DNA from: Rhododendron vialii
Lineage: Eukaryota > Streptophyta > Magnoliopsida > Ericales > Ericaceae
Reading direction: 5' to 3'
Assembly: GCF_030253575.1 (NCBI RefSeq)
Contig: NC_080559.1
Location: 27,740,501-27,804,500, forward strand
DNA length: 64,000 bases
Position numbers and translations under genes: made by a program. The notes under the pieces were generated by a model that was not told where the DNA came from, searched no databases, and was given only the letters and a program-made list of their open reading frames with translations. Shown piece by piece: positions 46,129-56,033 of this stretch; position 1 is the first letter of the stretch; each line of letters begins with the position of its first letter.

Positions 46129-46452
46129 GGGCGCCGCTATTCGCAGCCCTTTATTTTCTCCCGTAACCCACTTTATTTCGGTAAATGGTTGTTGAAAATC
46201 ATAAATAACATTTCGGTAAATTGCTGTTGAAAACAAGATTATATTTCGGTAACTACATGTCGAAAATATGTTCAACTTTCGGTAAACAACTGCCGAACAT
46301 GCATTTTCGGTAAATATCTGTTGAAAAAAATATTATATTTCGGTAATTGGATGCTGAAAATATATCTCAATTTCGGTAACTAACTGTCGAGTATAATTGA
46401 AAATTTTTAACGGGTTATGGGAGTAAATAGATTGCTGCGAATAGCAGCGCCC
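46129..46452. mobile_element. TIR element with TTTCGGTAA subterminal repeats
   Basis: Ends GGGCGCCGCTATTCGCAGC and GCTGCGAATAGCAGCGCCC (complement) pair, with TCCCGTAACCC inward. The 8-bp repeat TTTCTTTT flanks it exactly (46121-46128 and 46453-46460). Inside, TTTCGGTAA recurs at intervals of roughly 35-40 bases. An 8-9 bp duplication fits hAT or Mutator-like. 324 bp, no ORF. Confidence 0.82.
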
Positions 46453-46520
46453 TTTCTTTTTGGGATGTTTTTAAATGATGTGTTTGTTTCAAAAAATTTC
46501 ATTTTTGGATGTTCATATTA

Positions 46521-47035
46521 CTCTCTCGTCCTTATTTAATTGTCCACTACGGTTTTGCATGCATTTTCAACGGCTTATATCTCTCGATGTGTATTATGTT
46601 TTACTCCTTCCGTCCCCTTTTTAAAGTCCAGTATTTCATTTTGAACTGTTCCTTAATAAGTGTTTATTTTGTAAAGTTAGTAGGTAAAAGTTGGTACATT
46701 TTCCATTTTGTCGTTAAAAGTAAATTCCATTTTGAAAAGTTAGTGAGTAAAAGTGTAATTATGATGTCTCCATGGAGGGTAAATAGGGAAAGTGGAGGTA
46801 AAAGTTGATGTGAAAGGTGTAAAAATGATGTTTTCTTAATAAATTGAAGTTACGAAGCGGGACATTTAAAAAGGGATAGAGGGAGTATGTTTTTGAAATC
46901 ATTGTCTTATAAAAAAAGTTGATATTCATCAAACAAGATCCATATTGCATATTTTTGGCAATATACGTTGAGAAATATAAGCCGTTAAAAATGCATACAA
47001 AATCGTAGTTGACAATTAAATAGGAACAGAGGGAG
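46521..47035. mobile_element. Stowaway-like MITE (outer), interrupted by a second MITE
   Basis: Left end CTCTCTCGTCCTTATTTAAT pairs with right end ATTAAATAGGAACAGAGGGAG, flanked by TA. Inner blocks TCCACTACGGTTTTGCATGC and GCATACAAAATCGTAGTTGA, AACGGCTTATAT and ATATAAGCCGTT also pair. The element is split by the Stowaway MITE at 46604-46885; the host halves sum to about 233 bp. Confidence 0.85.
46604..46885. mobile_element. Stowaway MITE, copy 2 (nested)
   Basis: CTCCTTCCGTCCC to AAAAAGGGATAGAGGGAG, with TA at 46602-46603 and 46886-46887. Same family as 16155-16427 and 54749-55035. It sits inside the outer MITE at 46521-47035, so it is the younger insertion. Confidence 0.9.
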
Positions 47036-47479
47036 TACCATTTTATCTCTCATTCTCTCCCTCTTATATTCAAAATTTAAACTTGATTTGACATGATAGG
47101 ACTACTACTTGTGGATGTGGCTCCAATACCATAACTTGGGTTCAATTATTTTTATTTTTTTTACAAAATTATAGGAGTAATATTTTGTCAAAGGGGTAAA
47201 ATGGTAAAATTAACAAAAAGACAATGTAATTATAATGTTCTCTTAAATTTTGTGAAAGTCAATATAGGCACAATAAATTAGGACGGAAGACAATAATTTT
47301 AAGATTTGAAACATTGACTAATTAGTTCTGTAACTAGACCAATGTCATCGCCTACTAGTGGAAGACTCGTTTAAAACTTGTATAAGCCTCGTCAATAGCC
47401 CAATATAGGAATTGATAACATGCGACTCATGGTCGAACCTCAAAACTAAGGATTCTCGAGGCCCTTGTTTAGTGGACAA

Positions 47480-47800
47480 TAAGGGTCATCATCGGGCCGG
47501 GCCGACCCTGCCCGCCAAGGCACTATTTAAGCTCGCCCACGGGCCGGGCCGATCAGGCTTTTTCTTTTTTGGGAGCCGGGCGGGCCGGGCTACCTACTAT
47601 AAATTGAAGCCCAAGCCCGGCCCATGGGCTAGTGGGCCACTGGGCGGGCTTAAATTTCCTTGGGCAAGGAAAAAAAGAAAGGATTTTGTGGAATTTGGGG
47701 CTAATGGGCGGGCTTTTGGACGGGTACCACGGGAGGGCTCACGGGCCGGGCCTACAGATGGGCCGAGTAAAAATTTATAGGCCCGAGCCCTTAGCTCAAG
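47480..47800. repeat. GGGCCGGGC-rich repeat
   Basis: GC-rich, low-complexity DNA (GGGCCGGGCCGACCCTGCCC, CGGGCGGGCCGGGC) in AT-rich surroundings. It encodes a 122-codon Gly/Pro/Arg-rich frame that is a composition effect. Such GGGCCGGGC repeats are common in plant genomes; I cannot place its ends. Confidence 0.6.
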
Positions 47801-49500
47801 TAAACAAAATAAACTAAGCCCAATAAAATTTCATCCAAATGTAAATTTGTGCATGTTACATAGAGCTTTGCATAAAAAAAAATTATTTGTAATTTTGTCA
47901 CTGCTGAACTAAAGTCCTGCGGATCAAAAAAAAAAAAAAAACTAAAGTCCTGAAGTTGGAGCTGTATGCATGTAGCATAGTAGAAAGACGGATGACATAC
48001 ATATCCTTTGCAGGATCGTGAGCTTGAATGTGAAAGCGTCTTTCAAATATATTCCCAACCAAAAAATTCTCAAGAGTGAAGATTGAGAGCATGGACATAG
48101 AGTGAGGATTTAGAGTGGGAGCAAAAGAATAAGTGATTTTCACTCCTATTTTTCGTCACCGATATAAGAAATAGGTGACGAATTTTTTCATCCTTTTTTT
48201 TTTTGGCATCTTGTCATGTATGTTTACAATATTACTCTTCGAAGTGTAAAAAAAAATCTACTCATAAAAGCCTAATCATGTAAATTTACACATAAAAAGA
48301 CCAAAAAAATAAAGATTGCGGTTATAAAATAGGAGTGTGTGATAATCACTCCCCAACTTAAAGAGTAGTAGTATTTGTATACAGGTGAAATGGTAAGTAC
48401 ACAAAGCAAGAGATCCGTGACCCCTTCGGACTCTACCAAAATCCGCCACAGTTAAAATGGACCAACGTGTCTGTGTAATTATTCTGTGTTCCTGCGGTGC
48501 GCCCCAAAACTCATCACTACAACACAGCCCACACATTTTGTCATCGAGACCACACGAATATGTGGTGCATAAAGAATTTGGGGCATATTTTTTTCATTGA
48601 TGTGCATAGCAAAAATGCGTGGTCACATTAGATGGTCTAACAGGCCCGGACATTCGATTATTAAAAAAAAAATGTATCCGTAAAGATGTGTTCAAATGAA
48701 ATCCCCATTAATTCCACATCAAGATCAGCATATATCTGTACCCTTTTGGGTTGAACCAACATGGACCCTAAAATGCCAGCATATGAAATCGCTCGAGCAT
48801 CATCAAAACATCTGACTTGGTAGTTGGTACCAACAGAAGGCAGGAGAGAGAATAAATCCAACTAAAATAACAGGTTGTTTTCTACCCTGATTCGCCAACA
48901 AGATCAGAGCAACGATTCGCCTCGCCGCGGTAAACATGTCATCGTCACTCTCTGTTGCTAAAATCATGAACCTGCAATCAAAGAATAAGATTTACTCAGG
49001 TGGGTGATGCTGTGATGTGGAGGGAAGATCTGCGACGGCTGCAGCATCAATTTCCATTTCTCATTATTGGATGCAAAAATCCATAGTCATGATCTATTGT
49101 GGTCTCGATCCATTGCCAACTTTTCCCATGCCTATCGTCTTCCTGTTATAATACCTTATGCCAAACGAATGAGAATATCCTCGGACAATATACAAATTTC
49201 GAGACACAATGGTGCACAGTAACGAAAGAGTTGCTTAATTTCCGTATCGAGGATGATCCCAATTGCGATTCAGATTGATCAGACGATCTTTCGCAATGGG
49301 TTTAACTTAGTCCACATGGAGCCTTAGAAATCCTTGAAACCGGAGAAATGGGTTGTGATCGATGGGAATGACAGACAAGGCTGAAACTGTTTCTGGCATT
49401 GCAAATTTTCAACTTTCAAGGATCTTGAATCATCCTAACATACCCTACTCAATACTCTACTCCTCTCTCCGTCTCATATTGCTAGTTAAATACTCCATTC
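47801..49500. other. Intergenic DNA, no gene recognised
   Basis: ORFs of 60-86 codons show no domain. A short TTTCGTCACCGATA / TAGGTGACGAATT block at 48152-48187 resembles the subterminal motif of the CACTA element at 4017-5119 and may be a fragment of that family. Confidence 0.45.
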
Positions 49501-49505
49501 TATTT

Positions 49506-50091
49506 TGTGGTGGTCTCGGTTACCGTCTCGGTAACCTTGCCAAATGGTATGAACCGATGAGAGTCTGACCCGGAGCTTGGTAAAAGCTAAATAATCTCGA
49601 TAAACTGTTCGGTTTATCGCTCGTGACAAGACCTCTGTGTCTGCTTTCAGTGATTATCAACAGCTCGGAGTGTATCCATTCTGGTGTTCCCGAAGCCTCC
49701 TAAGAGAAGTAGTTACGCCAGATGGGGCCCATGTGGATTGTGCGGCAGGCGTAATCATTGGGATCAGATCTGGCCATGTGCTCCGTAACCGCTTTGCCCC
49801 ACTCGTCACACATGACGTCACTCGAGGCGGTTACCCGAGCGTACCCTCCACGCGCTAGCTTGGAGGCCAAGTAAACTTAGGTCTATAAATACGAAGGGAT
49901 ATTCACATGGAGAGGTATGTCATTTTACCATAACCCTAGACCTACATTCTTCCCCTGAGATCTAACTTGATCGTCGGAGGGTCACTGGACTACTTCAGCC
50001 CTAGTGACTTATTGTAGGTCCAGCAGCAGGAGCGCGGAGAAAGGAACCTAACCCGAACTCGGTCAAAGTCCCGTCAAATTGAACCCCCACA
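49506..50091 (+). mobile_element. Solo LTR with perfect TATTT duplication
   Basis: Starts TGTGGTGGTCTCGG and ends AATTGAACCCCCACA, the canonical TG...CA with TGTGG/CCACA inverted ends. TATTT lies directly on both sides (49501-49505, 50092-50096). A TATA box (CTATAAATA, about 49882) marks the U3/R area. Only one LTR and no internal domain are present, so it is a solo LTR left by recombination. The orientation is from the TATA box. Lineage uncertain. ORFs across it are not genes. Confidence 0.88.
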
Positions 50092-50099
50092 TATTTCAA

Positions 50100-51385
50100 G
50101 ATATTGTAAAATTTTGTTCTTTTTGAAAATTTAATGAAAAATGTTTATATTTTTTATAACTAGCCATGGTAAACGACAAGAAGTAATTTTAAAAGTATAT
50201 AAGAATTGGTAAATATCGAAAATCAAATCAATCACTAGAGGGAGAATGTCTTACTCTTTCACTCTCATTTATAATGAATTAGTAAGCACATACTACATGG
50301 TTTTGATTATTAGATTAATGTGCAAAAGGAATTTTGAGTAATATTGAATTCTCAAGTCTAATTTGAAAGTAGAATATATTAGTTGTGCTTTCTCACTCAT
50401 AAAACAGTCTCGAACAATGTCTAAAAAAGTCACACTCTTGAGGCCGGTTACAAAAACCTTTCAAAAGGCCGGACACAAAAACCGTTCAAAAATTATAATT
50501 TTTCTTGTTTCAATTTTTCGATTTGTCCGAAGTTGATTATTTTGTGTGTCCGAAAGTTTTGAGATAGAGGAAGGGTTTATGGGCTTCCTTTCGTGGCCTA
50601 AGCCTCAAAAATGTAAGTGAGTGACTTCAAGAGTGAGTGCAAGTGGAAAAATGCCATGTAAATATATCTTAAACTATTGAAATTTACGAGGGTGATCATA
50701 AAGACTAAAAGTCCGATCAAATAATCTTACTGAAAGATTATGTAATTGTTCATCACTTCAACCTCATAATGTGACACTTAATAACACCAACAAGTGTCCC
50801 CAAAATGGAACTAATCGCTTGGTGTCAAAAAGTTATTCCATGAACTTGGGATGAAACAAACTTTTCCACCCTAGGCTTTTTAATAGTACGGAGTAATATG
50901 TGCTTTTTACTTGAAATTAGAAAGACTAATGAAAAAGTGTGGTGCAGTTGGTCAGAGTTTACGCGAAAAACTCAAGAGACTCGGGTTCGAAACCCAGCAG
51001 AAGTAATATGTTAAGAAGGGGTATCATGTATGAGAATAAATTATATCTACTGCCGGTGTAAAATGGACGATCTAATTTTTATCAATAATAATAAAGATAA
51101 ATTATCCATATTATAAAGTAAAATTCAATTTTTGATACTACTATCGATGTCCGATCAACCTTATTTTTTGAATGAATACACTATTATGTGGGGTCTACAA
51201 GATGAATGGTTCAGATCAACAATAAATACACAGTAAGACCAAAAAAAGATGATGGTGGAAAAGTGAGATTTTCCACCGCCGGTGGAAAGAATTTAATCTC
51301 ATCATGTATTATGTTCATGTGATTCTCCTAACAACTTATATAGTGACAGATTTTCAAGTAGAGACATTAGCTCATACAATGCCGT

Positions 51386-51420
<35 letters not shown>

Positions 51421-51580
51421 TTAGCGCACAATTTCATTGAATTAAGAGACGAGAAGTAACTCACGGCGAAAGCCATGCCATATAATACTTTGTGACGGGG
51501 AAAGCCATGCCGTATAATACTTCACCTTCGCAAGTATCAATTACTATTTAAGTTAGTTTTTGTAGGCCGTTGAACCCAAA
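50100..51580. other. Gene-poor region upstream of the MATE gene
   Basis: AT-rich with no ORF of note. It contains the tRNA-like sequence at 50936-51006, a (GA)n run at about 51391-51418, and a small duplication of GAAAGCCATGCCRTATAATA (near 51469 and 51499). Confidence 0.5.
50936..51006 (+). repeat. tRNA-like (SINE head-like) sequence, second copy
   Basis: GTGTGGTGCAGTTGGTCAGA and, 30 bases later, GGGTTCGAAACCC are good A- and B-box matches for Pol III. Highly similar to 4682-4752. No acceptor stem, so not a functional tRNA. Confidence 0.55.
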
Positions 51581-51584
51581 ACCC

Positions 51585-51591
51585 TATAAAA
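51585..51591 (+). promoter_or_regulatory. TATA box of the MATE gene
   Basis: TATAAAA lies 68 bases before the start codon, followed by a CA/CT-rich leader (ACACACACACATTCTCTCTC). Spacing fits a transcription start near 51615-51620. Confidence 0.7.
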
Positions 51592-51658
51592 CCCCTCTCT
51601 AAAACACCTAAGAACACACACACATTCTCTCTCTCTCACACACACTAACAAAGTAACA

Positions 51659-51949
51659 ATGTGCCAGAAACCTTTGTCTCCTGTCTACACCAAATGCAAC
51701 GCAACAAACCAACCCGACATGTTCACCCCATTTCTCCCCAAAACCCCAACACCATACCAAACCCACGACCCCCACGAAAAAACCCACCTCTCCCTAGCCC
51801 TCAAAGAATCAAAATCCATAGCCAGCATAGCTCTTCCAATGATACTCACGGGCCTCTTACTCTACTCCCGCTCCATGATCTCCATGCTCTTCCTCGGCCG
51901 CCTCGGCGACCTCGCCCTGGCCGGCGGGTCCCTCGCGGTCGGCTTCGCC

Positions 51950-51990
<41 letters not shown>

Positions 51991-53245
51991 AATGGAACCC
52001 ATCTGCGGCCAGGCCTTCGGCGCACAAAAACACGCGCTCCTCGGAATCTCATTGCAAAGAACGGTCCTCCTCCTCCTGCTCACCTCGTGCCCAATTGCCC
52101 TGCTCTGGCTGAACATGAAACCAATCCTCCTCTTCTGTGACCAAGACGAATCCATAGCCGCACAAGCCCAACTCTACCTCCACTACTCCCTTCCCGACTT
52201 GCTAGCCCTTTCTTTTTTGCACCCATTACGGATTTACCTTCGAGCTCAATCCATAACCTTACCACTGACACTCTGCGCCGCAATCACAACGATTCTTCAC
52301 GTACCCATTAACTATTTCTTCGTCACGAATCTCAATCTCGGTATCAAAGGTGTTGCCATTAGCGGGGTCCTGATCAATTTCATTCTCGTCACTTTGTTAA
52401 TCGCATACATAATTTTTTCCGGAATATACAAAAAGACGTGGGGAGGCCTATCCACAGAATGCCTAAGAGGGTGGAAATCGCTGCTTGAAATGGCGGTTCC
52501 GAGTTGCGTTTCGGTGTGTTTGGAATGGTGGTGGTACGAAATCATGATTTTGTTGTGTGGGTTGCTAGTGAACCCCAGAGCGACCGTCGCTTCCATCGGG
52601 ATCCTGATGCAAACGACGTCGCTCATCTACATATTCCCGTCTTCTCTCGGCTTCAGCATGTCAACACGCGTGGGAAACGAATTGGGTGCAGGAAATCCAC
52701 TCAAAGCGAAGCTGGCCGCAAAAGTCGGCCTGTGTTTTAGCTTCGCTTTGGGATTTTTTGCCCTGTTTTTTGCAGTTATGGTGAAGAACACGTGGGCCTC
52801 GATTTTCACGCAGGATAAAGAAATCATAGCGCTGACGTCACTGGCTTTACCCGTAATTGGGCTATGTGAGTTGGGTAATTGCCCACAAACGACTGGGTGC
52901 GGGGTTTTGAGAGGAACAGCGAGGCCGAAAATCGGGGCGAATATCAATTTGGGTTGCTTTTATTTGGTCGGAATGCCGGTGGCGGTCGGGTTGGGGTTTT
53001 GGGCCGGGTACGACTTTTTGGGCCTGTGGTTGGGGATGTTGGCGGCCCAGGGGTCGTGTATGGTGACCATGTTGGTCGTTTTGGGTCGGACTGATTGGGC
53101 GGTTCAGGCGGAGAGGGCTAAAGAGTTGACGGCGGGTGGTGTCGTGATTGATGATGTCAGCGAAGAAATTGAGAAAGACAAGAAGCCAGTCGAAGGTGAA
53201 ATCAAGGATGATACTTCTTATTTATTTGGTGGTGATTTAGTTTAG
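51659..53245 (+). CDS. MATE efflux transporter, DTX48-51 subgroup
   Basis: Single-exon gene for a 528-residue membrane protein with about twelve predicted transmembrane segments and two MatE repeats, the usual size for plant DTX proteins. Diagnostic text includes ALPMILTGLLLYSRSMISML, LGRLGDLALAGGSLAVGFAN, GMEPICGQAFGAQK, PINYFFV, SLGFSMSTRVGNELGAGNP and ALPVIGLCELGNCPQTTGCG VLRGTARP. These fit the intronless DTX48-51 clade (DTX49-like), whose studied members move abscisic acid, organic compounds or affect iron and hormone balance at internal or plasma membranes. Substrate here is unknown. The start at 51659 is the first in-frame ATG after a clear TATA box and leader. The C-terminal tail is acidic and lysine-rich. 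Confidence 0.96.
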
Positions 53246-53307
53246 GATGCTTCTACATTTTTTGTAGTATTTCTTGTTGGATTATTTTTGCCAAGTTATA
53301 GTAAACC

Positions 53308-53360
<53 letters not shown>

Positions 53361-53385
53361 TTGATTGATTGATTGATTGATTGGT
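53308..53385. repeat. Compound microsatellite (TA)n(GA)n(TTGA)n
   Basis: Consecutive AT, GA and TTGA runs about 60 bases after the MATE stop, probably in its 3' UTR or just beyond. Confidence 0.9.
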
Positions 53386-54120
53386 GGTAGATTTTTGGGA
53401 AATTTTACAACTTCCGGCGTACAATAATGCTAATGACAAGTCATTAGCTATTCGAGATGTAATTGTAATCGAATTTATATTTTTCTAAATGCTTTGTTTT
53501 TGTGCTTACAATGATTATAGACAATGACATGGAATCGTTAGAATCTACGTCAGACTTCATGTTATGAATTGTGAAAATTTGATGGCCGAGCCATAAATTC
53601 TTAATAAGGTGACGTGCGTGTGCATGCTTGTTTTACTTAACTTGCATGACACATTTACGAGTATAACTAATAAAGCAAAAAATTATCGCTTTCTTTTGTA
53701 ATAAAGAGAATATCATGAAGAAGAAAAAAAAGATTTCAAAAAAAAAAAAAAAACAGAAGATCATGATTATGTGGCTAAGAAAAAACTATCAGTCATGTCG
53801 TACTACCTACAATATGTAGGAAGAAATTTTGCGTAACTTACGCCATTTAACTAGTGACGAACTCGGTCAAATATCCGAAATGACGACACAACACGCAACC
53901 GTCACGCATCGAGCAAGAGCCTTTTGCTCGTTCTGCAATGTTAAATCGCTCGTTCTGCAATGTTAAATCGATCGAACTTGGTTCGTGATGACATGCATTG
54001 CTAAGGAGAGGAGAGTGACTTTTATTGAGTGGATTTTGCAATTGAACATCTATCTATCATCCAGTATTATTTATTTTGAATTACAGAATATGTGAGGTCG
54101 TCCTAACAGAAAATCATCTC
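53386..54120. other. Intergenic DNA, no gene
   Basis: AT-rich. A 22-base near-duplicate GCTCGTTCTGCAATGTTAAATC occurs twice at about 53927-53969. The 64-codon minus-strand ORF across it has no domain. Confidence 0.5.
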
Positions 54121-54123
54121 TTG

Positions 54124-54168
<45 letters not shown>

Positions 54169-54169
<1 letters not shown>

Positions 54170-54526
54170 GGGGCGGTTCCGGGGACACCCAAAAAAACAC
54201 CTCATAGTTTCCGATCAAATTTTAATGATCCGAGCCGCTCAATGTGATCAGAACGTGATTTTAAGGGTACCCGCGAGAAATCAACAAAAAAAATGACCGG
54301 AAAGGGTTTGATCCGAACAGTTTCAAACAGTTTTTTATTGAACGGTTTAAATAAAAACTATTCAAATCAAGCATTTCTCGGTCTTTTTTTTTTTTGCTAA
54401 TTTCTCACGGGCCCCCTTAAAATCACATTCTGCACAGTTCGGATCATAAAAATTTGATCGGAAATTATGATATTGAAATTTGAAGTGTTTTTTTAGGTAT
54501 TTTTTTGAATGTCCCTTGAGCTGCCC

Positions 54527-54528
<2 letters not shown>
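54169..54528. mobile_element. Mutator-like MITE, copy 2, inserted in (AT)n
   Basis: CGGGGCGGTTCCGGGGACAC to GAGCTGCCCCG, with interior CATAGTTTCCGATCAAATTT and ATGACCGGAAA shared with 9875-10240. It is surrounded on both sides by long AT dinucleotide runs (54126-54168 and 54529-54585), so the duplication is hidden in the repeat. 360 bp, no ORF. Confidence 0.87.
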
Positions 54529-54583
<55 letters not shown>

Positions 54584-54748
54584 TATATATTTGCTCCTGG
54601 AGCACCATGCGGATAAGCTCTTGGTGTTCCAGTGTGGATAAGCTCCTGGAGCATCATGCGGAAAAGATTGGATGCATCCATGAGGAGGGGGATTATTTAT
54701 GCGCCCGGATGAGGGACCATTCCCAATGTATGCCTTGCTAGAATTCTA

Positions 54749-55035
54749 CTCCCTCCGTCCCTTTTTTAGAGTCCAGTATTTCATTTTGGGCTGTCCCTTA
54801 ATAAATGTCCATTTTGTAAAGTTAGTGGGTAAAAATTGGTGTATTGTCTATTTTATCCTTAAAAGTAGATTTCTTTTTTACAAGTAAGTGAGTAAAAGTG
54901 TAATGATGATGGGTAAGTAGGGAAAGTAGAGGAAAAAGTTGATGTGAAAGGTATAATGATGATGTCTTTTTAATAAGTTGAAATTTTAATAAGTTGGAAT
55001 TACGAAGCAGGACACTTAAAAAAGGACGGAGGGAG
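54749..55035. mobile_element. Stowaway MITE, copy 3
   Basis: CTCCCTCCGTCCC to AAAGGACGGAGGGAG flanked by TA (54747-54748, 55036-55037). The best-preserved copy of the family at 16155-16427 and 46604-46885. A short internal duplication (TTTTAATAAGTTG) is present near its right end. Confidence 0.92.
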
Positions 55036-55447
55036 TAGTAACTTTCCTTGATGATTGTTCACACTATATTTCTTGTATTCAGTATTTTTTGGTTAAAATT
55101 TACTTTTCGTAATTTTAATTTAGTTTTTCATTGTAATTTTTGCGAATAATTGCTTGTCTCGACGAGAGGAAACTGGAAAAGTACGAAAATATGAACCTAA
55201 GTTGAAAAAGGTTCATACAGTATAAGACTACACTTTAGACAAAAAAAATCAGTTGTTTGATATTTTTGGCGTCTTTAGTGAACTTTTTTTTGTCTTTCGG
55301 TCATAGTTTTTTACTTTTTAGTCTTCTCTTGGTGAGACAATTGATTAATCCAAAAAATAAAACATGAATTTGACAAAAATTCAGAAAAAACGAACAAAAT
55401 ATCAAAACAAAAAAACTCCACAAAAAGGAGTTTTTTTGTTTTTTTTA

Positions 55448-55624
55448 ATCCCTCAAACTATTACCCATTGTTCTACTTCGTCCTTGAACTATCAAGATTA
55501 CCCAATTAGTTCTTTAATGAGTTCAAATCCCACCCATTGAGTGTGATTTGGATAGTTGAAGGACGAAATTGGTGGTTTTGGTAGTTCAATACGAAGTAGA
55601 AAAAGAGATGACAGTTTGAGGGAT
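55448..55624. mobile_element. Inverted-repeat MITE with ATCCCTCAAACT ends
   Basis: Ends ATCCCTCAAACTATTA and GACAGTTTGAGGGAT pair, as do TTCTACTTCG / CGAAGTAGAA and CGTCCTTGAACTATC / GATAGTTGAAGGACG. 177 bp, no ORF. Family and duplication not determined. The rest of 55036-56019 shows no gene. Confidence 0.7.
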
Positions 55625-56033
55625 AAAAATATAAAAAAACTCAAACAAAAAATATCAAAAATATAAACCATCTTAATCTATTTTAGTCGTCACTCGTCCG
55701 ACGATCGACACCAATTCATGTACAAGGCCGTTTAACTCTTTCTTCGTAAGATCTAGGAGCCCCGACAGATTGGACCAGAATCAGACGGCATCACAAGGTT
55801 AGCAAAAATCTAAGATATTTCTCGTTTTACAAAACAGGTCATTATCTCATAATATATCATTTTTAATTAAAAAAATAAGTACTTATTAACAAACCAGTAC
55901 CCAAAGTAATACTCCTCAATAATGCTAGTTTATTCTCAATATGCAATTTTAACATGAACAACTAAGATTTGAAATTGATCAGAATTATCAAATTGCCACG
56001 TGATAATTCCCGATACATGTAACCCTAGCTCAG

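Noticed and set aside
47412-47780. 122-codon Gly/Pro/Arg-rich ORF
   Set aside because: Produced by GGGCCGGGC low-complexity DNA; no initiation context or homology recognised.
50936-51006. tRNA gene
   Set aside because: A and B boxes are present but there is no acceptor stem or coherent cloverleaf; similar sequence inside a transposon supports a SINE-like remnant.
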